Assembly (NCBI GenBank): GCA_035547675.1
Contig: DASZUI010000026.1
Coordinates: 1-24,432 of the forward strand
Reading direction: 5' to 3'
Length of the DNA: 24,432 bases
Source: DASZTU01 sp035547675
GTDB taxonomy: Bacteria; Pseudomonadota; Alphaproteobacteria; Rhizobiales; Devosiaceae
Made by a program: the position numbers and the translations under genes. Numbering within the stretch: the first letter of the stretch is position 1; each line of letters opens with the position of its first letter. The notes under the pieces were generated by a model. That model was not told the origin of the DNA. It saw only the letters and a list, made by a program, of their open reading frames with translations, and did not search any database. Below, piece by piece: positions 22,165 to 24,432 of the stretch.

Positions 22165-22473
22165 TTGACCCAGGGCACGAGGAAACTGCTGGGTTTGCTG
22201 GCGATGCTGGCGCTTCTCGTGGCCTATGTCTGGCTCGCGAGCGAGATTTATTTTCGCTTCCTGACCGGGGCTGCAACGCAGCTCCTGCTCGGCTATTTCG
22301 CCTTTGCCGGCTTCTTCTGGGCGGTGCCCGTCGCTTTCGTCATCTGGTGGATGGAACGGCCCGACAGCTCCCGTTCAAATCTCGCTGAGCTTGGAGAAGA
22401 CGGCCCCGGTCGCGAACACGTCGACATAGCGCCGCGCCTGGAACAGCCCGTTGAGCGAAATGCGCGGCAGTGA
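22165..22473 (+). CDS. DUF2842 family small membrane protein with antisense-overlapping C-terminus
   Basis: A protein of about 102 residues. It starts at TTG 22165 (preceded by CGAGGACGAA), giving MTQGTRKLLG, the typical DUF2842 opening. Two hydrophobic segments follow (LLAMLALLVAYVWLA and LLGYFAFAGFFWAVPVAFVIW) and then WWMERPD, where family members normally end after a few residues. Here the frame continues about 33 residues, all within 22375-22473, opposite the 3' end of the convergent deacetylase gene. That tail looks like chance read-through, with hydrophilic composition and no similarity. A TGA at 22386 in another frame would end the protein near the usual length, so a small indel is possible. 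Function is unknown. An upstream TTG at 22129 is less likely as start. Confidence 0.72.
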   Translation: MTQGTRKLLGLLAMLALLVAYVWLASEIYFRFLTGAATQLLLGYFAFAGFFWAVPVAFVIWWMERPDSSRSNLAELGEDGPGREHVDIAPRLEQPVERNARQ

Positions 22474-23409
22474 CTGCAGATTGTCGCGGTCGCTGCCATA
22501 AAGGCCGCCGAGGCGCGTCGTCACCGAACTCATGAGCCCGAGCTCGGCGGCAATGGCGAACTCCCGCGGCCCCGCCGAAGCCGCTCCGCCGATCGGATAG
22601 CTCAGATGCCGCGGCAAGATGCCGAGCTGCGCCTTGAGGACCCTGAGCGATTCCTCGATCTCGCTCCGCACCTCTGCAGCGGGCAGCTTGGCCAGCTCGT
22701 AGTGATGCACCGTGTGGGCGCCGATGGTGCAGAGGCTCTCGCTCGCCACATGCTGCAGCTCGTCCCAGCCCATGATCAGCATGCGGCACTGCCGCTCGAG
22801 ATCGTAATCATATTGCCCGGCCAAGGCATGGATGAAGGCGACGCGCTCGGCCTCGGGCATGCGCCGCATCCGCCAATAGAGGGTGTCATAGGCCTGCCGC
22901 TTCAGGGCCGTCGTGGCGAGGTCGAAAAAATCCTGTGTACTGCCCTGCCGGATCATCATCGCCTCGCGCCCCGCGATGATGTCCTCCAGCGCCTGCCACC
23001 ATATTTCCCCCACCCCGTCGATGAACGCCGTGGGCACGTAGAGCGTGAAGGGGCAGTCGAGCTCCCGCAGCACCGGCAAGGCATAGAGAAGATTGTCGCG
23101 ATAGCCGTCGTCGAAGGTGAACACCGCGAAAGGCCGGCACTTCTTGCCGCTTTCGACCCGCCGGATCGCTTCGTCCAGCGTCACGATCTCGAATCCCAGC
23201 TCACGCACCCGGTTGATGACATAGGCCAGATAGTCGGGCGTCACCTGCAGAATGGCGTTGGGGGAGAATTCGGCGGGCGGCTCGGGCACTACCCGATGCA
23301 GGGTGAAGATCACCCCCATGCACGACGACCGCGCCCGGATCAGCCCGGTGACGCGGCTGAGCGCCAGCACCTCGAATGCGGAGCGGATAAGGGCATAGCG
23401 CAGCGACAT
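22375..23409 (-). CDS. Polysaccharide deacetylase (NodB/CE4 family)
   Basis: A 344-residue carbohydrate esterase family 4 protein. It has the canonical metal and base motif TFDDGYRDN at about residues 101-109, and GAHTVHHYELAKL supplies the H-x-x-x-H metal ligands. It also has the arginine/proline motif LSYPIGG (usually RYPFG-like). No clear signal peptide is visible, although residues 2-37 are moderately hydrophobic. Enzymes of this group remove N-acetyl groups during exopolysaccharide or lipo-oligosaccharide synthesis. It starts one base after the stop of the upstream ExoP-like gene, so they form an operon, and a role in exopolysaccharide assembly or modification follows. ATG 23409 gives the family-typical start; the open frame extends 67 codons upstream inside its neighbour. 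The 3' end overlaps the DUF2842 frame by 99 bases. Confidence 0.88.
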   Translation of the reverse strand: MSLRYALIRSAFEVLALSRVTGLIRARSSCMGVIFTLHRVVPEPPAEFSPNAILQVTPDYLAYVINRVRELGFEIVTLDEAIRRVESGKKCRPFAVFTFDDGYRDNLLYALPVLRELDCPFTLYVPTAFIDGVGEIWWQALEDIIAGREAMMIRQGSTQDFFDLATTALKRQAYDTLYWRMRRMPEAERVAFIHALAGQYDYDLERQCRMLIMGWDELQHVASESLCTIGAHTVHHYELAKLPAAEVRSEIEESLRVLKAQLGILPRHLSYPIGGAASAGPREFAIAAELGLMSSVTTRLGGLYGSDRDNLQSLPRISLNGLFQARRYVDVFATGAVFSKLSEI

Positions 23410-23410
23410 C

Positions 23411-24432
23411 CTATGCCACTTCCGCTTGCGGCGGCAGGGCGATGGCCTCGATGCGCCGATAGCCCGACGCGGCGGCAAGGCCGCGCGCCACCTCGGCGGC
23501 GGCAGGGTCCGCGCCGTCGCCCGCCAGCACCAGGCGCGCATTGAGCACGCCGAACCGCGCCCCGGCCGAGCCGGGCGAGAAGCGCCCGGCGGCGACAACG
23601 ACAATTTCATAGAGGTCCGACAGCGCCTCGATCAGCGTCACCGGCTTGGCGGAATCGAGATCGAGCTCCTTCTGCTGGCCCCAGGGGATTTCGGCCAGCC
23701 CCCGATCGCCGGCTTCGTGGACCACGTCGCCATAACTCACCTCGTCCGCCGCGAGGTCCGAAATGCCCGGCTCGAGCGAAACCCGCCCGCTCCCCGCATC
23801 GACATGCGCAACGCTCAGCCCTTGCCGCAGCGCGTCGTTGACGATGTGCTCCGCCATCGCCGCCGCTTCCCGCGCCGTCGCGACACCCGCCACGATCAGG
23901 ATGCGAGCCCGCCCCAGCATCAGATCGGCCGACAGATTCGCGAAGCGCTCGGCGCTGTCGCTCCCGGCCTCGCTCGCCGGCAACACCGGGTCTTCGGCTA
24001 CCGCCGGAACGGCCTCTCCCACCGCCGAAGCGGCCTCCTCCACCCTATCGGGCGCGATGACCACCTCCGGCACCGCACCGGCATTCGGCGCCGCTCGCTC
24101 GATGACCGGCGGCTCATGCGTTCCCAGCACCGCTGCGACGTCCCGGCCCCGCCGGCTGAACCATGTCCGCAGCCCCTCCCGCGCGACCCGTTCGGTTTCG
24201 GTTACGCGTTCGCTTTCCAATGCCGGCTCGAGATCGGCGGCCGTCGCGGCGGGTTCCGGCTGGAGCATGGACGGCGCCTCATGCGCCGCCTCTTCTCCAG
24301 TCCCCTCCCCCGCCGCCGGCTCGATCAGCGCGCGGCCGGACAGCAATTCGCCGAACAGGATCGACCCCACCTGCACCGCCAGCGACACGAAGCCGACCGC
24401 GCCCAGGATCAGCGTCGTCTTGGGCGAAGCCG
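23411..24432 (-). CDS. ExoP/GumC-like polysaccharide co-polymerase, C-terminal part with degenerate kinase domain (cut by window edge)
   Basis: The open frame enters from beyond 24432 and ends at 23411, giving 340 visible codons. It opens with SPKTTLILGAVGFVSLAV and continues VQVGSILFGELLSGRAL, the proline-rich second membrane segment and following motif of Wzz-type chain-length regulators. A long acidic, Ala/Glu/Pro-rich linker follows (about 150 residues). The final 165 residues resemble a BY-kinase-type nucleotide-binding fold, but where a Walker A is expected the sequence reads VAGVATAREAAAMAEHI, without the GK(S/T). No terminal tyrosine cluster is seen. The GTG at 24388 would lack the membrane helix start, so the true start lies outside. 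It is probably a structural co-polymerase rather than an active kinase. It is followed by the deacetylase after one base. Confidence 0.75.
   Translation of the reverse strand, partial: ASPKTTLILGAVGFVSLAVQVGSILFGELLSGRALIEPAAGEGTGEEAAHEAPSMLQPEPAATAADLEPALESERVTETERVAREGLRTWFSRRGRDVAAVLGTHEPPVIERAAPNAGAVPEVVIAPDRVEEAASAVGEAVPAVAEDPVLPASEAGSDSAERFANLSADLMLGRARILIVAGVATAREAAAMAEHIVNDALRQGLSVAHVDAGSGRVSLEPGISDLAADEVSYGDVVHEAGDRGLAEIPWGQQKELDLDSAKPVTLIEALSDLYEIVVVAAGRFSPGSAGARFGVLNARLVLAGDGADPAAAEVARGLAAASGYRRIEAIALPPQAEVA

Overview
The window is about 24.4 kb of GC-rich, densely packed bacterial chromosome. Gene content and order point to an alphaproteobacterium of the order Hyphomicrobiales, and my best guess is a Devosia-like genus. 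The signs are the runs crcB/rluC, radA-cvpA-purF, aminotransferase-hom-glpX and DUF2842/COX15-rplM-rpsI, an alphaproteobacterial LexA box (GTTC-N7-GTTC), and dispersed palindromic repeats built on ATTCCCGC/GCGGGAAT. The assignment is inferred from family knowledge and was not searched. Most of the window is core chromosome. No tRNA, rRNA, insertion sequence, prophage or CRISPR array is visible.

Layout. Positions 1-739 hold the start of an RluC-type pseudouridine synthase and the fluoride channel gene crcB, both on the minus strand. A roughly 300-base intergenic region follows, with a LexA box and an inverted pair of repeats. From 1039 to 5682 the plus strand carries radA (recombination), cvpA, purF (purine synthesis) and a short-chain dehydrogenase. 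A second inverted repeat pair separates these from a convergent minus-strand block (5788-9602): a CBS-domain membrane protein, the ribosome-assembly GTPase Der and a membrane-anchored TPR protein. A secreted polysaccharide deacetylase (9829-10581) is divergent from that block.

Positions 10748-15505 form a minus-strand amino-acid/sugar block: an AlaC-like aminotransferase, an ADPRM-like metallophosphatase, homoserine dehydrogenase and GlpX fructose-bisphosphatase. A UGT-like glycosyltransferase (15935-17323) is divergent from it. The minus strand from 22076 down to 17522 holds heme A synthase, ribosomal proteins L13 and S9, an SdpR/SdpI-like repressor-membrane protein pair and a DHA2-type drug efflux transporter. 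A DUF2842 membrane protein is divergent from heme A synthase. The window ends inside a probable exopolysaccharide locus, with an ExoP-like co-polymerase fragment and a second polysaccharide deacetylase.

The most unusual feature is the homoserine dehydrogenase. Its single reading frame, with a perfect AGGAGG ribosome binding site, begins with a roughly 60-residue helix-turn-helix-like domain absent from ordinary homoserine dehydrogenases. Just upstream is an operator-like palindrome (CCTATTG-AC-CAATAGG) plus a further half-site. Together they suggest a DNA-binding trigger enzyme that may regulate its own threonine/methionine branch-point gene. The sequence alone does not prove this.
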